The notes: a model not told the origin generated them from the letters alone. A DNA stretch of 64,000 bases from Tritrichomonas musculus (GCA_039105265.1 JAPFFF010000004.1:1426001-1490000), one strand, 5' to 3'; positions 38,178-49,495 are shown, counted from the stretch's first letter. Translations and numbers: made by a program.

Positions 38178-38714
38178 TGTTTTATTATTAATAAAGTAAA
38201 TATATTTTTATACATCACTTTTTTATGAATAAAATTTTATGTTATTTGAATAAGTGAACGTTTATTATTTGAATAGTTGAATGTCTCTGAAAAAGTTCAA
38301 ATTGACTAGGTTTGTTTTTGACACTTATTTTACAATTAAAATAAACATTATGACATGCTATATGAAATATTGATGAAAATAATCTTTTTTATTTAACATG
38401 TCATTATATTCTTTGAGAATGTCAAAAAAAATTGCGGTTATTAAACGTACTGGATTTGTACCTCAGGGATGGCTACCGAGATCAGTTTTTACCGTTTACC
38501 GGAATGCTACTGGTAAGCCGTAAATACTGGTATTTTTTTTGGAGTATTAAGTATGTACCGGTAAATACGTTTAAAATAACCGCCGGCTAAAAATTGCGTA
38601 CCGATTTTTTTCATAAAAGTAGTAAAATGTATTTTTTTATGATTACTGGTAATTACCGGTAATTCTATATTGATACAATAATTATAATTTTTAGTTAAAA
38701 TTTTAAGCTATGAC

Positions 38715-40558
38715 TAGACTTGTTATTTTGAGAATCGATATCAAAAACGTCACTTTTTTACATCTGATACTCGATTATCAGTTTACAAATCTGATATCGA
38801 GATTATCGATTATCAAGATATCAGATATGAAATGTGATATAAAAATAATTGTAAACTTGATATCAATTACCGAGATCTCGAGATCTCAAACAGATTTATC
38901 TTCTTTTATAATTTGTATTTGAGCATAAATGTAAACCATTCAAAATTGAAAAGATAAAACCAAATCATTCGTTTATTTAAAAAGAATATCATACACAAAC
39001 AATATATACCACAAATATATATAAAATATCAATAAGAAATTTTTTTTTTCTGATAAATTTTGAGATATTTTTATAATAAATATAGCAAATAAAAAAACTA
39101 TTGAAAAAGTTTGCATTTTCAATTAGTTTTCATAATTAATACTGAAAAACTGTCCATAATTTTATAATTCTCTATACGATTTGAACAATTTTTTAATATG
39201 ATATTTAAATGACATATTTAAAATTATAAATCCACTTTTTTTCAAAAATTTGGCGCAGATTTTTTAGAAAAAGATATTTATCATATATTGTATATTTTGA
39301 GAAGTTTATACTAAAAATTTTACAAATAAATTGAGTTTCACGAACAAATCTTCAAAGTTTTCTCGCGCAAATCAACTTAATAATGTTAAGGGAAAAGAAA
39401 AAATAATTGATGGTACATTAAAAGAAGCAAGAGAAAAGAGAATCCCAAAATATAATCAAAACATATCTCCTGTAAAAGACACAACAAACGCTAAAAATGC
39501 CAAAATACAAAAAAATATAAACAAGCGCTAGAAATGCTTTCTGAAAAAGTTGATTTTAAAATGAATGATATTCAATTTCAACTGAAAAGTTATGATAAAA
39601 TAATAGGCTATTTTTATTCAACTATGAAAGTCATATATCTCAGATTAAATCCAAAAGAGAGGGCTAACTAATTGAATAGCCAAGAAATTCACATATATAT
39701 AGGAAAGAATATTATAAATCATATTTCAGACAAAAAAATAGTCGAATAATTAATTAATTTAATCAAAAGTTAAGAGATTTAATAAATTAAATTAAATTAA
39801 TTCTTAATTTGATAAAATATTTTTATTTTTAAAAATAATTGTTTTATTTTAATAATATAAAATGTATTCAAAAAATGATTGTCATGGTCAACTTTATGAT
39901 AATAACCGATTTGCATTGAATTTTATAAATGCATTTTTTGGAAAAATTTGCGCTGATTTTTTTAATTAATATATTCAAATAATTAGATAATATTTATTAA
40001 AAAAATATATACTAACATGATCCTTTTTTTATAGAAAAATATTTTTAAATCTTCTTTTTATTAAAATCATTAAATAATTTTTTGAAAAAGTTAAATATTT
40101 CAATGGATTTTTTTTTATTAAATTATTTTTAATTTATCTAAGAATTTATCAGAAAAAAACAAATCATAGATATGAATTGTTAAATATTTTGTGCACTATA
40201 TTTTAAATATATATAAATTAATTAAAAATCTAAAAAAACATTTAGCTTGTAGTACTCTGATTTATCTTTTTTTATAATTGTTATTTGTGATTTTATTATA
40301 TCTAAAAATAAATAATAGAATGTATTGATGTTTATTTTAAGATTAAAATCAAAAAATACATTCTTTTTTATGAAATATTTGAGAATGAATTACGATCATA
40401 TATTTATCAAAAAGTTTAATTGAAAATTCTGATATCAAAAGCTGAGAAAAAAAATTCTCGATCTCTGAAATCGATCTCGAGAATCTGTGTATATTTATGT
40501 ATCGATATCAAAAAGTCAATCAATTATCGATCTCGAGAATCGGAGAATAACAAGTCTA
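38715..40558. mobile_element. hAT-type element B (1,844 bp) nested in A
   Basis: Termini TAGACTTGTTATT... and ...AATAACAAGTCTA; flanking octamer GCTATGAC at 38707-38714 and 40559-40566. Subterminal regions are full of ATCGAT, GATATC and CTCGAG palindromes. No intact transposase; a 66-codon open stretch (39331-39531) lacks an ATG. Confidence 0.9.
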
Positions 40559-40640
40559 GCTATGACATTGAATATTTTTTTTGGCTTAAGATAATTAAAT
40601 ATAAAATAGAATTTATATAATGAAATAAAATAAAATTATA

Positions 40641-41834
40641 AGAGGCATATCAACCAAAAAAAAGCTCTCAAAAAGTGAAAGTAGAAAATAAGATAAGTTT
40701 TATTATAAAAGATTAGTATAAAAAAGAAGAATGTATTTATGATCTTTGAAATCCAATTATTTAGTTTGTACAATAAAAATTTATAGTTTTTAGGTAAAAA
40801 ACATCAATTTTGATTTTTCATTTTATCCACTCTATAGAAATATAAGATCCAAGATTCTTTACATTTATAACTTAATAATATTAACAAATTACTAATGGTT
40901 TTTATGATTACTCTATACGTTCTTTAAATATCTAAACATAAAACGTCTTATTTTCAAATTTCTGTGATACTAATAATATTTCATTTTTTAATCAAAATAA
41001 AACAGCCATTTTAATAATTATATTGGAATTTTCTTTTATACGTTTCAATATACACTAATATTATACTTTCAATTCAATTGATAGTTCATTGAAAAAATAA
41101 AATATAATTAGTGCTCAAAATATGATTTTTAGAGGATTTATAGAACTTATTATAAATTCATTTCATTTTACTTTAAAATTATATAAAAAAAATTTTGAAA
41201 TAAATCATTTTTTATTTTTACCGATCGAACTTTTTCAAATAATTATATTTTATATAAATATTTGAGAATATTAGAGCAGAAATTTATTTTGTTGATTAAT
41301 AAAAATTATATACTTCTTTATTAAAATTCAAATAATGATTTTACCTTCTTTATAAAATCAAAATAAAATATTTTAAAATATTTGTTTTAAATTTTTTGTG
41401 ATATGCAAATATAATTACTTTTATAAATTTATAATTAATATCTAAGAATATTTATATCATAAAATAAATTTTTGATAATTCAATTTCCAAGTTATAAATA
41501 AAACTTATTTATTCTTCTCAAATTGAAAGAATATTCAATTAACCATCTCTCAAATTGAAAAGCTATTCAATAAAAATTCTCTCAAATTGAAATGGTATTC
41601 AATCATGATCTTATCAAAAATGAAAGAGAATTCATTTTTCAATATATCAAATTTGAATATATCTACTTTTTGAATTGAAGATATTGAGTTAAAAATGATG
41701 ATTTGAATGAAAACTAAAAACTGTATAGAAGTTTTCGTTTGCTCAAGAGGAAAAGTTTTAATATACATCATTTAAATCTTATATTATCATTTTCAAAAAA
41801 ATTTATCGAGTAGAATTTTGGTTGACATGCCTCT
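40641..41834. mobile_element. Element C (1,194 bp) nested in A, 8-bp TSD
   Basis: Termini AGAGGCATATCAACCAAAA and its complement TTTTGGTTGACATGCCTCT (one mismatch in 19). The flanking octamer AAATTATA occurs at 40633-40640 and 41835-41842. No coding capacity. It contains a 32-bp tandem array at 41516-41605. Confidence 0.85.
41516..41605 (+). repeat. Tandem repeat, about 32-bp unit, 3 copies
   Basis: TCTCAAATTGAAA followed by TATTCAAT repeats at 41516, 41548 and 41579 inside element C. Confidence 0.8.
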
Positions 41835-42113
41835 AAATTATATAATGAAACTGGTATTCTAATTTGATATTATAACAAGCATCAAACATATTTAATTTAG
41901 AATGATTTTTTGAAAAGTATGTTATAATATCATCAAAAAATAAATACCGATGTTTTACTGAAAGCTTCACTTCATTCCCGGTAACATTTCTCCCGGTAAA
42001 TCGGTAAGTGTACTGGTATTACCATATACTGGCAGTTTTAAAGGTAATACTGGTACGGTAGAGAACGTTTAAATGTTTACCGATTAGTAACGGTAACCAT
42101 CCCTGTTGTACCT

Positions 42114-42536
42114 TAAAAAAATTGAAACAAAAATATATTTTTAGACTTTTTCTAAATTGAATGAATTTTAAGAAATTTCAATGTGCCTTCTGAAATTATA
42201 TTTTTCTCTTATATCTATATATGGCTACTTTTTTATTGAATATCTTGAAAATTTATAAATATAAATATATATATGTTATTATTTAATTTTGTGAACTTTA
42301 CAAATATTTTATGAATTTCAATGATTTTTAAATATAATAATTTATTCAATTTTTTATTCGTACTTTTTAAAAGGCTTGTATCAAAAAGTTATATTTACAA
42401 ATATGATATGTCAAACAAAATTTAAGCATTTTGCAATGAAAAGATTTATAACATATTCATCAAGTTTAATAATAAAAAGATCATTTAATAATAGTCATAT
42501 TCCGATTGAAAAAAAGGATTAATTTGAAAAAAAGAA
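42114..42536. other. Intergenic, nothing seen
   Basis: AT-rich spacer between element A and the C2-domain gene. Confidence 0.5.
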
Positions 42537-42920
42537 TTATTTCTTCCCTTTGTTAAATGTAACAAGTAAGTGAACTTTTGCAGTTCCCTTAATTCCACTG
42601 GCTGGCGGCAAACTATACCATTTCTCAATCTCTTGTCCTGGTGGAAATGAGGATATAGGTATATCAATTGAACCAAGTAAGTCATCTTTTTTTGGAGGTA
42701 TATCTTTATCCATCAAGTCGATATGAAGTGATTGCTTTTCGTCTTTAACAAAAAATGTGAAAGTCTCATTCCATTTTGGGGTTTTTGTATTATCAATATA
42801 TTTTGAAGTTTGCTTATCTGGTTGGCCTGAAATCGAAAGAATACAATATGGATCACTTAGACCAATTAAATCGGATTTTGGTACATCTGCTGCTTCCACT
42901 AGAAATACAGATAAAGTCAT
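42537..42920 (-). CDS. Single C2-domain protein, calcium/phospholipid binding
   Basis: 127 residues, essentially one C2 domain. ATG complementary to 42918-42920. MTLSVFLVEAADVPKSDLIGLSDPYCILSI carries the first two loop aspartates (D17 and D23), and LMDKDIPPKKDDLLG the later loop Asp residues (72-82); W50NETFTF is the conserved central strand. All expected Ca2+ ligands appear present. Closing residues (GTAKVHLLVTFNKGKK) are basic, suited to membrane binding. It lacks any partner domain, like plant or protist stand-alone C2 proteins. Cytosolic, recruited to acidic membranes by calcium (family knowledge). Confidence 0.88.
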   Translation of the reverse strand: MTLSVFLVEAADVPKSDLIGLSDPYCILSISGQPDKQTSKYIDNTKTPKWNETFTFFVKDEKQSLHIDLMDKDIPPKKDDLLGSIDIPISSFPPGQEIEKWYSLPPASGIKGTAKVHLLVTFNKGKK

Positions 42921-43039
42921 TTTAATAAATTGATTAATGTCGATAATTGAGAGAGTATTTAAATTTTTGTCAAACGTCTAATTGAACTATCTCACTCCAT
43001 AGAAAAAAATTTTAAATATAAAAAATATGAAACAAACAT

Positions 43040-43453
43040 TTAATTACCATACTCTTCAATATCGCGCAATGCTTCGGCTCTGGCACGCAAATTACTGTTA
43101 ACTCTTTGCAAATGAATTAACTGCTTTTTAATTGTTTGAACCCTAGGATTTTGGCGAAATTTGGGATTTGAAATTAGTGCAATTATTTCATCTGTTTCTG
43201 CAACCATTAAATCTATTTCTTGTAATATCATATCAGCATCATTATTGAGAGGCTGATCATTAATATCTTCTTCTATATATTCATCTTCCTCTTCTTCTCC
43301 TTCTTGAACAATCGACACTTTTGTGGGCGGTGGTGAAACTGAATGAAAAGTATCTAACGCTGATCTAAAATCTCTATAGAGCATTCGTAACTCCTTTTGC
43401 CTGTTCATAAATGAAATATCACTTCGAAGGTCCGTTGAAACAGAATCTTCCAT
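43040..43453 (-). CDS. Small coiled-coil protein with acidic insert
   Basis: 137 residues, ATG complementary to 43451-43453. Helix at 15-40 (MNRQKELRMLYRDFRSALDTF), acidic insert at 52-67 (EGEEEEDEYIEEDIND), then a long helix at 75-135 with heptad spacing (DMILQEIDLMVAETDEIIALI ... IKKQLIHLQRVNSNLRARAEAL). No membrane segment. It lies 120 bp downstream of where the C2 gene starts, on the same strand, and diverges from the SAPS gene. Size and shape suit a small complex subunit; family not recognised. Confidence 0.7.
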   Translation of the reverse strand: MEDSVSTDLRSDISFMNRQKELRMLYRDFRSALDTFHSVSPPPTKVSIVQEGEEEEDEYIEEDINDQPLNNDADMILQEIDLMVAETDEIIALISNPKFRQNPRVQTIKKQLIHLQRVNSNLRARAEALRDIEEYGN

Positions 43454-43839
43454 GCCAATTTTGGAATTATTGCTGAAAAGTCTTCTTTATTAAAATTTCA
43501 AAATATTAATAACGTACACAATTTTTTAAAAGCTTAAAAAATTCATCATTGTAAACATGCTTGATCAATAAAATTCATTTACAATTAAATATATAAACAA
43601 CTACTGCAAAATGTGAAAAGCAAAATCATCATCACTTGAATATCATTGACTTTGTTTAAGCTTATGATGAATAAAAAAGAAAACACATAAATCTATTTCA
43701 TGACTTGATAAACATAAGCAATTTGCAAAACGTAGGTGAACAAAAGTATATATGAAATTTCCTAATTATTTGAACAATAAGAATAATTTGAATTAAAAAT
43801 TCAATTTTTGATAAAAGTAATCAATTTATAAATTTTAAG
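43454..43839. other. Divergent promoter region
   Basis: 386 bp between divergent genes; TAATCAATTT near 43818 is the likely start region of the SAPS gene. Confidence 0.5.
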
Positions 43840-45194
43840 ATGGAATTGGAGGCTGTGATTCCAAAGAAAATTTCTCAGCCTCCAGAAATATCTAAACTGC
43901 TTGTTTCACCAAATACAACAGTTGAGGATATTTTAGCTGAACCTTTGACTTTTCGTCTTTTTCGACAAGAAGATCCTCAAATTATTGAATTGTATGTTTT
44001 TATTTTTTTAACACCAGCTTTATTAAAAATGTTTCGGAACTCTTAAATTATGTTTTTTCAACCGAAAAGCCAGAGATTAGCGCAAAAGCTTTTGCATTAT
44101 TTGAACATTGCAATCCTAAATTGATAGAGGCAACCCTTGAAAATCAAGTCTTTAATAACATAGCTTCAAGAATTCTTCGGCAAAAACATATTCCACCTCT
44201 AATGATTAGCCGTATTTCATCAATAACTTATAATATTTTTATTGTTAATCCAAAATTCATAGAAACGTGCGGTTTTATTTTTCAATTATTTAAATTCCTC
44301 TCTGAAATATCTGTCATAACCCTTTTCGAGTCACTCTGCAAACCAAATCCTGAATACGCTGAAATTCAGCAATGGCTAATTCAAATTGGATTCCTTAAAC
44401 TTTTACAAAATGAAGTTGATTCATTCAAATGCCCAGATGAAGCAGATCGAACTAATGATGACGCAAATTTATTGACTTCATACTATTATCTTATTAAAAT
44501 CTGCGCTATGAATCCTGTATTTTATGATCAAATATGTTCACATTCGTTTGTTTACTTGTTAAATCGTGATATTGGCAGCTATCCTCAGTTTGTTGAGGAT
44601 ATACGATGGGAAGCATTAGCAGCTATATATCATCCCAAAACATCAGAAATGATGGGCGGGCTTTTCCAAGTAGCCATTGAAATAATATGTGATGAAGAAA
44701 AATGCAAAACCCGCGCGTCAGTTGCAGCATTAACAATTTTACGAGGGATGGTTCATAATGATAAATTTTTGTTTCAATATATAAATTCATATTCAATTCC
44801 TTTAAACGTCATGCAAATCATGATTGAAAATCATTCACACTCAATTTTACATAAAGCTTGCAGAGATTTCATTTCCTCTTGTTTTGCCAGTAATCAACTT
44901 GATGCATCTCAAATTAAAGAAATTTTAACTTTGATTGTCTTGAATTCTGACTCAGAAATTTGCAGCTTGAGGGCATCCTTAAAATTTTTAGCAAACAATT
45001 TATTATTGATTATTTCTAAAAAACCGCAAATGATAAAAATAGCTAAAGAAGTTGAAAATTTTTCACAATTTGCATCTCGCTTACAAAAATATGATACAAA
45101 TATAAATACATTTTATGGAGGTGTTGTAGATTATGAAAGTGATGAAGCTCAAAAACTTGGATTACTCGTTCTTCCTGTCTTTCGCCTATTTTAG
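43840..45194 (+). CDS. SAPS-type protein phosphatase 6 regulatory subunit (two exons)
   Basis: Coding sequence is 43840-43991 joined to 44018-45194, 442 residues. Without removing the 26-nt intron the frame ends at 44046; with it the frame continues without break. The joined start, TTVEDILAEPLTFRLFRQEDPQIIEFFIKNVSELLNYV, follows the SAPS opening (LeelLdEd-l-qElk-qN-kLieFl). Then KFIETCGFIFQLFKFLSEISVITLFESLC and WLIQIGFLKLLQNEVDSF match the SAPS block that ends with L-WL-x-x-x-LI-x-x-LI. In other eukaryotes SAPS proteins bind PP6/Sit4 catalytic subunits and direct them in cell-cycle and NF-kB control. Shorter than yeast or human members (about 800-1,000), lacking their acidic tails. Confidence 0.72.
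43992..44017 (+). other. Ultrashort spliceosomal intron, 26 nt
   Basis: GTATGT at the 5' end and TTTAACACCAG at the 3' end, with only T-rich DNA between. Removing it restores one open frame and a protein that aligns with the SAPS family across the junction. Trichomonads are known to have a class of very short introns with GTATGT and an A-C-A-C-A-G-type end. Confidence 0.88.
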
Positions 45195-45337
45195 ATATAT
45201 GTTGGAATAAATTTTATATGTTTGTTTTACTTTTTTTATATGCTTTTTTTTATTGATTTTGATATCTATGATTTCACTTTTTTACTGTCAAAAGAACTGA
45301 ATTATGGTTAATTCCTAAAACACTTTTTTTTTGGGCA

Positions 45338-45853
45338 ATGTCTCACGAAGAACATCATTCATTCGATCCTTTTGAATTAACAGGTAATAGGAAAGCAGAT
45401 GATGAGTCACTTTTGACTACATTACGTGCATACTGCGAACCATCAAATAATTCTTTGAGGATTCTTTATTGCTCATTGTCAAATGTCGCTGCTCTTCTCG
45501 GATGGTACCTAAAAGAAGTTAACTGGGTTGGATTCTATCTCACTGAAGGTGACGAACTTATTTTAGGTCCATTTCATGGATTGCCTGCTTGTACAAGAAT
45601 TAAAATCGGCAAAGGAGTTTGTGGAGCTTCTTTTAAAGATAAAAAGCAATACAATGTTAAGAATGTACATGATTTTCCTGGCCATATTGCATGTGATTCA
45701 GCAAGTAATAGCGAATTAGTAACACCGATACTTAAAAATGGCGAAGTTGTCGGACTTTTGGATATTGACAGTCCACATTTAGAACATTTTACTGATGAAG
45801 ATAATAAGCTCTGCCAAAACATAGTTGATATTCTTTCTGAAGTATGCTTTTAA
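45338..45853 (+). CDS. Free methionine-R-sulfoxide reductase (fRMsr, GAF fold)
   Basis: 171 residues, EC 1.8.4.14. The start ATG at 45338 is the first in frame; TTTCACTTTTTT lies about 65 bp upstream. The diagnostic run is present: NWVGFYL (62-68), LILGPFHGLPACTRI (74-88), GKGVCG (92-97), FPGHIACDSASNSELVTPI (113-131), GLLDIDSP (139-146). The three redox cysteines of the family are C85, C95 and C119; C119 is the expected sulfenic-acid-forming residue. It reduces free Met-R-O, with thioredoxin as usual donor. Full length for the family (150-180). Cytosolic. Part of oxidant defence in a microaerophilic protist. Confidence 0.93.
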   Translation: MSHEEHHSFDPFELTGNRKADDESLLTTLRAYCEPSNNSLRILYCSLSNVAALLGWYLKEVNWVGFYLTEGDELILGPFHGLPACTRIKIGKGVCGASFKDKKQYNVKNVHDFPGHIACDSASNSELVTPILKNGEVVGLLDIDSPHLEHFTDEDNKLCQNIVDILSEVCF

Positions 45854-46133
45854 ATTATAGCAACAACATATATATATTTGCATTAAATATAATGAATACC
45901 AACACATATCATTCTTTTTCTAATTATTATATGACATTATCATAAAATCGAAATGGAAAAAACAAATTGAAAATTCAACAATTAGAAGCAAAATAACATA
46001 ATTTTAATCAATAAATAAATTTCATATACATAGATTAATTTTTCCCCTTCAATCAAATAAACATTTTTTTTTTTTGAAAAAAATGACACTTTTTTGACTT
46101 ACATCAATCAATCAAAATCTTTGAAATCGTAAA

Positions 46134-49100
46134 TTAATCACAATTAGATTTTTTCAGCCAAAATCCAATGTTTTCTAATAAAATATTTTGGAAATCATTC
46201 ATTGATGCTAACAAGCTCAATAAACTTAACCAAGGAGCAACAACATTTTTAGCTATTTCAAGGTGGAAATTTGAAACGAATCTTTGATTTTCCTTTTCTT
46301 CACTTGAAAAAATCGATTCGTTAATTTCAACAAAGCATTTTTCGTTTTGTTTAGAAGGAATCAGGTAAGGAGCAAAATCAGAAAAAATTAGAATGGCTTT
46401 CATGAACAAAACAGTATCTTTTGTATTATTTGAAATTGAGAAACTAGGCGACAAACTCCTATTCAATAGAGTACCATATATTTTCATTACATCATTAGTT
46501 TTTGTTCCATCAATTAATTCTTTTAATATGCTGAAAAAATATGCATTATTATAGCCAATATATGATTGAATCAAGCCTATAATTTGATCCGTCTTTACTA
46601 TTTTTGAATTTCGTAAAATTAAGGCTAAAAAGAGAGTAAAAATGTCATTTTTAGATCTAATCCATAATTTGAAATTGCTTTTCATAAGTTTAGCCAACAA
46701 ATAAAAAGATTGTATTTTACAATGATAACAAAATACATTTTCTTTTGTAAATGAAATAATAAACAACATCAAAGAATCTGGATAAAAATCATTAAATAAA
46801 AGGTTTTCACTTTGTATAAATTTCATAAACATCCGAGATAAGTATTTATGTGGATTTGTATTTAAAAGATCATCATCAGAAGTCTGATCTAAAATTGAAT
46901 TAATTTTGATATTCCAAATTGCAAAAAGATCAGTACCGATTTCATCTTTTACATTATGATAAAAATTATTATCATTATCATTATTTTTTATATTTAAAAC
47001 ATGGTTTAAAATTTTGTTTTGCTTGAGCTTATTTTTCTCATTTAATTTTCTGAGCTTAATATCGTTATCTTTCAAAATTGAGAAGTCTGAACTTTTATCA
47101 ATTAAATAGGTACAAAATGGACAGTTTAAAGATAAAGAAGAATTTGCTTTAGCTTTACCATTTTTTTCTTTATCTTTTGATTTATTCTGACTATTAGTAT
47201 TAGAAGAAGATTCCATAGAAAATTCAATGCTGAACATTTCATCTTCATTTCTTGTCATTTCTTCAATGGCAGAATCAATCATGTTATTGAGGACAATATC
47301 TTCAGGATTTTTCAATTGAATAATTCTTAGTTTTTCAATTACATCCATTATGGTTCCATGATAATTATTTTCTATTATTGAGCGAACATTTATCTCTTTT
47401 TGATTTACACCGTTACAATCAATGGAAAAACTGATTTTTGATTTATCGTTATTATTATTATTATTATTTATCAAATCGGCATTATTTTGCGCTTTTGATT
47501 TTATGGATTGAGTATCATAATTGTCCGAATATCTAATTTTGCCATCAGTATCATTATTGTTCGATTCAATATTCGATGTGTTGAGAATAATTCGCTCTTT
47601 TTTGTTTTTTAATTTTTTTTTCCTTCTGACATTAGTAAAAATAAGAAATGAACGCAATAAAAATAAAACCAAAAAAATTAAAATTAAACATCCAATAAAT
47701 ACATTGGTTAATGATGAATAAATTTCTGTTATTGTTGGATTAAGTTCAAGTAGCATTATTAAATAGAATGAATATCGACTTCTTGTATCGATAATTCTTT
47801 TCATTATCATATATTGCTCGGATGATGCATTAACCAATAAAGGAATATCAATTGGAACTTCAATGATTTCTTTTTCTACAGATCTCCAAAGTGAACTATT
47901 CATATCGGAAATATTTGGAAAAATAGACATGTTTTTATCATTAAAAGTCTTAGGATATATGGCTCCTATTTCATTGTCAATTAGAACTCTGTATGTATAA
48001 TCAGTTACAATAAAACGACTATGTTTGGCTTGAGTTCTTTGTTTCAAAATAACATAAAGGGATTCTGTAAAAAAAGATGAGGCAACACTTGTAACAACAA
48101 TTTTTTTTTTATTTTCATTGTCATTTACTTTTTTTGTTCGACTTTTATTATTTAATGATATATTATTTTGTTTGGCCATTTCTTTCGCTTCATCAATATT
48201 ACGGGCAAATAAATAAGGATTATTTTTATATTTTTTTCTTATTTTATGACTAATGTCAAAAAAATCTTTTATATTTTTTTTTTCTTCTTTTAAACGAGAA
48301 TCAAATCCTTTATTAGTGTTATTGTAAATCTGATATTCAACTTTGGATTTCATACTAGTATCTTTTTGTATGCTTGAATTTAATGGTAAATTACTAGTTT
48401 CTGTTTCGTTATAATCGCTTAGAATAGGATAAACTATTGTAAAAACACGCGATTCATTTTGACTGCCAAAAGCGGCCACACCTGTTGTCCAGTATGGCTC
48501 TTTTAAAACAATATCTGGTTTAAAATATGTTGAACTTATATTTGGATTAATAAATTGCACAAACTGACCATCAGTGGTGTAATTCCAATTGCGAAAGTCT
48601 GTTGAATCATTATAAACACGAATTATATCACAAGACTTGTTGAATGGATAAACATAAAATAATCGAAAAGTAAAATTTTCTCTATTATTTGAAAAAAGAG
48701 AAGATTGCATATTTTTGTTCTTTTTGTTTACATTCTCTTTTGAATTAATTTTCGCAAAATCAGTTTCTTTTTCTACTAGATAATATTCAAGCTGACATGC
48801 CCCAGTCATATTGTGCGCCAAATAATATCGATATGGTCTGAGAATGGCACCGTTATTCAAATTATCACAAAATTTTTTAAAGTAGAAAATGTGTTCTGGA
48901 TCGCATCTAACAAGTTCAGGATCATAAGTGAAAGTAGAAGTGTAGCTTGTTGTAATTTCAAATCGTTGAAGGTAATCACCAATCATATAAGAATACGACA
49001 TCGAATGGGTTGCTACATGTGAGGCGCTTTGAAAATAAACTGAATTCAAAGAAGCTTGACGAACTTTAAACCATGGCAAAAAAATAGCACAAATAATTAA

Positions 49101-49151
49101 AATTGCAGAAAGAGTATTAAAAACGTTTTTAATAACACTTTTCTTTTGCAA
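46134..49151 (-). CDS. Receptor-like membrane protein with degenerate phosphodiesterase-like region
   Basis: At least 1,005 residues. TM1 near residues 8-27 (VFNTLSAILIICAIFLPWF), a large extracellular, N-glycosylation-rich region of Cache-like appearance (SYSYMIGDYLQRFEITTSYTSTF, then PYWTTGVAAF and FTIVYPI), TM2 near 484-505, then an Asn/Lys-rich cytosolic linker. The C-terminal part (about 760-1000) resembles the trichomonad cyclic-nucleotide phosphodiesterase domain: FCYHCKIQSFYLLAKLM at the YHN-HA site and LFLALILRN where HD-x-x-H should be. The metal-binding His/Asp are missing, so activity is unlikely. No ATG exists in frame: the frame is open back to 49226 (KFLHSKINQEARIKPSKVNEHNEYL), implying an unseen 5' exon or a sequence error. 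Confidence 0.65.
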   Translation of the reverse strand: MQKKSVIKNVFNTLSAILIICAIFLPWFKVRQASLNSVYFQSASHVATHSMSYSYMIGDYLQRFEITTSYTSTFTYDPELVRCDPEHIFYFKKFCDNLNNGAILRPYRYYLAHNMTGACQLEYYLVEKETDFAKINSKENVNKKNKNMQSSLFSNNRENFTFRLFYVYPFNKSCDIIRVYNDSTDFRNWNYTTDGQFVQFINPNISSTYFKPDIVLKEPYWTTGVAAFGSQNESRVFTIVYPILSDYNETETSNLPLNSSIQKDTSMKSKVEYQIYNNTNKGFDSRLKEEKKNIKDFFDISHKIRKKYKNNPYLFARNIDEAKEMAKQNNISLNNKSRTKKVNDNENKKKIVVTSVASSFFTESLYVILKQRTQAKHSRFIVTDYTYRVLIDNEIGAIYPKTFNDKNMSIFPNISDMNSSLWRSVEKEIIEVPIDIPLLVNASSEQYMIMKRIIDTRSRYSFYLIMLLELNPTITEIYSSLTNVFIGCLILIFLVLFLLRSFLIFTNVRRKKKLKNKKERIILNTSNIESNNNDTDGKIRYSDNYDTQSIKSKAQNNADLINNNNNNNDKSKISFSIDCNGVNQKEINVRSIIENNYHGTIMDVIEKLRIIQLKNPEDIVLNNMIDSAIEEMTRNEDEMFSIEFSMESSSNTNSQNKSKDKEKNGKAKANSSLSLNCPFCTYLIDKSSDFSILKDNDIKLRKLNEKNKLKQNKILNHVLNIKNNDNDNNFYHNVKDEIGTDLFAIWNIKINSILDQTSDDDLLNTNPHKYLSRMFMKFIQSENLLFNDFYPDSLMLFIISFTKENVFCYHCKIQSFYLLAKLMKSNFKLWIRSKNDIFTLFLALILRNSKIVKTDQIIGLIQSYIGYNNAYFFSILKELIDGTKTNDVMKIYGTLLNRSLSPSFSISNNTKDTVLFMKAILIFSDFAPYLIPSKQNEKCFVEINESIFSSEEKENQRFVSNFHLEIAKNVVAPWLSLLSLLASMNDFQNILLENIGFWLKKSNCD

Positions 49152-49495
49152 ATATTCATTATGTTCGTTGACCTTAGATGGTTTGATTCTTGCTTCTTGA
49201 TTAATTTTGCTATGAAGGAATTTTCAAATTCAATAAAATGAAATATTTTTTTTCATTGACATAATTGAATTAAAGTTTCTTTCAATTATTTGGATTTTAA
49301 AATCTAAAAAATCCATCATTATTTATTATTATTATTATTTATTCAAAACAATATCTTCTATAGATAAAAATAATATTTTCTTAGCACTAATTTCATCTAA
49401 TAGTATTCAATTCATTGTTTACTTATTTGGCCAATTTATGAAAAGTTTAAAAATAATCTTGAAACTCAATATCATTATTCAAGCTTGAAATAAAA
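49152..49495. other. Divergent spacer; contains part of the upstream frame of the receptor gene
   Basis: 49152-49226 is open in frame with the receptor gene. TCATTTTATTG (sense of that gene, near 49235) is an initiator match. Near 49465 TATCATTATTCA precedes the next plus-strand gene. Confidence 0.5.

Larger units (their letters stand above)
38464..42105. mobile_element. hAT-type element A (3,642 bp with nested insertions), 8-bp TSD
   Basis: Starts CAGGGATGGCTACCG and ends CGGTAACCATCCCTG (15-bp TIRs, one mismatch, then shared TTTACCGG-type words). The octamer TTGTACCT flanks both sides (38456-38463 and 42106-42113). Removing the two elements inserted into it (B, C) and one copy of their target octamers leaves about 588 bp with no coding capacity, so the original was a MITE. 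Confidence 0.93.

Noticed and set aside
39331-39531. 66-codon frame in element B
   Set aside because: No ATG start and no similarity to a transposase; probably chance in a non-autonomous element.
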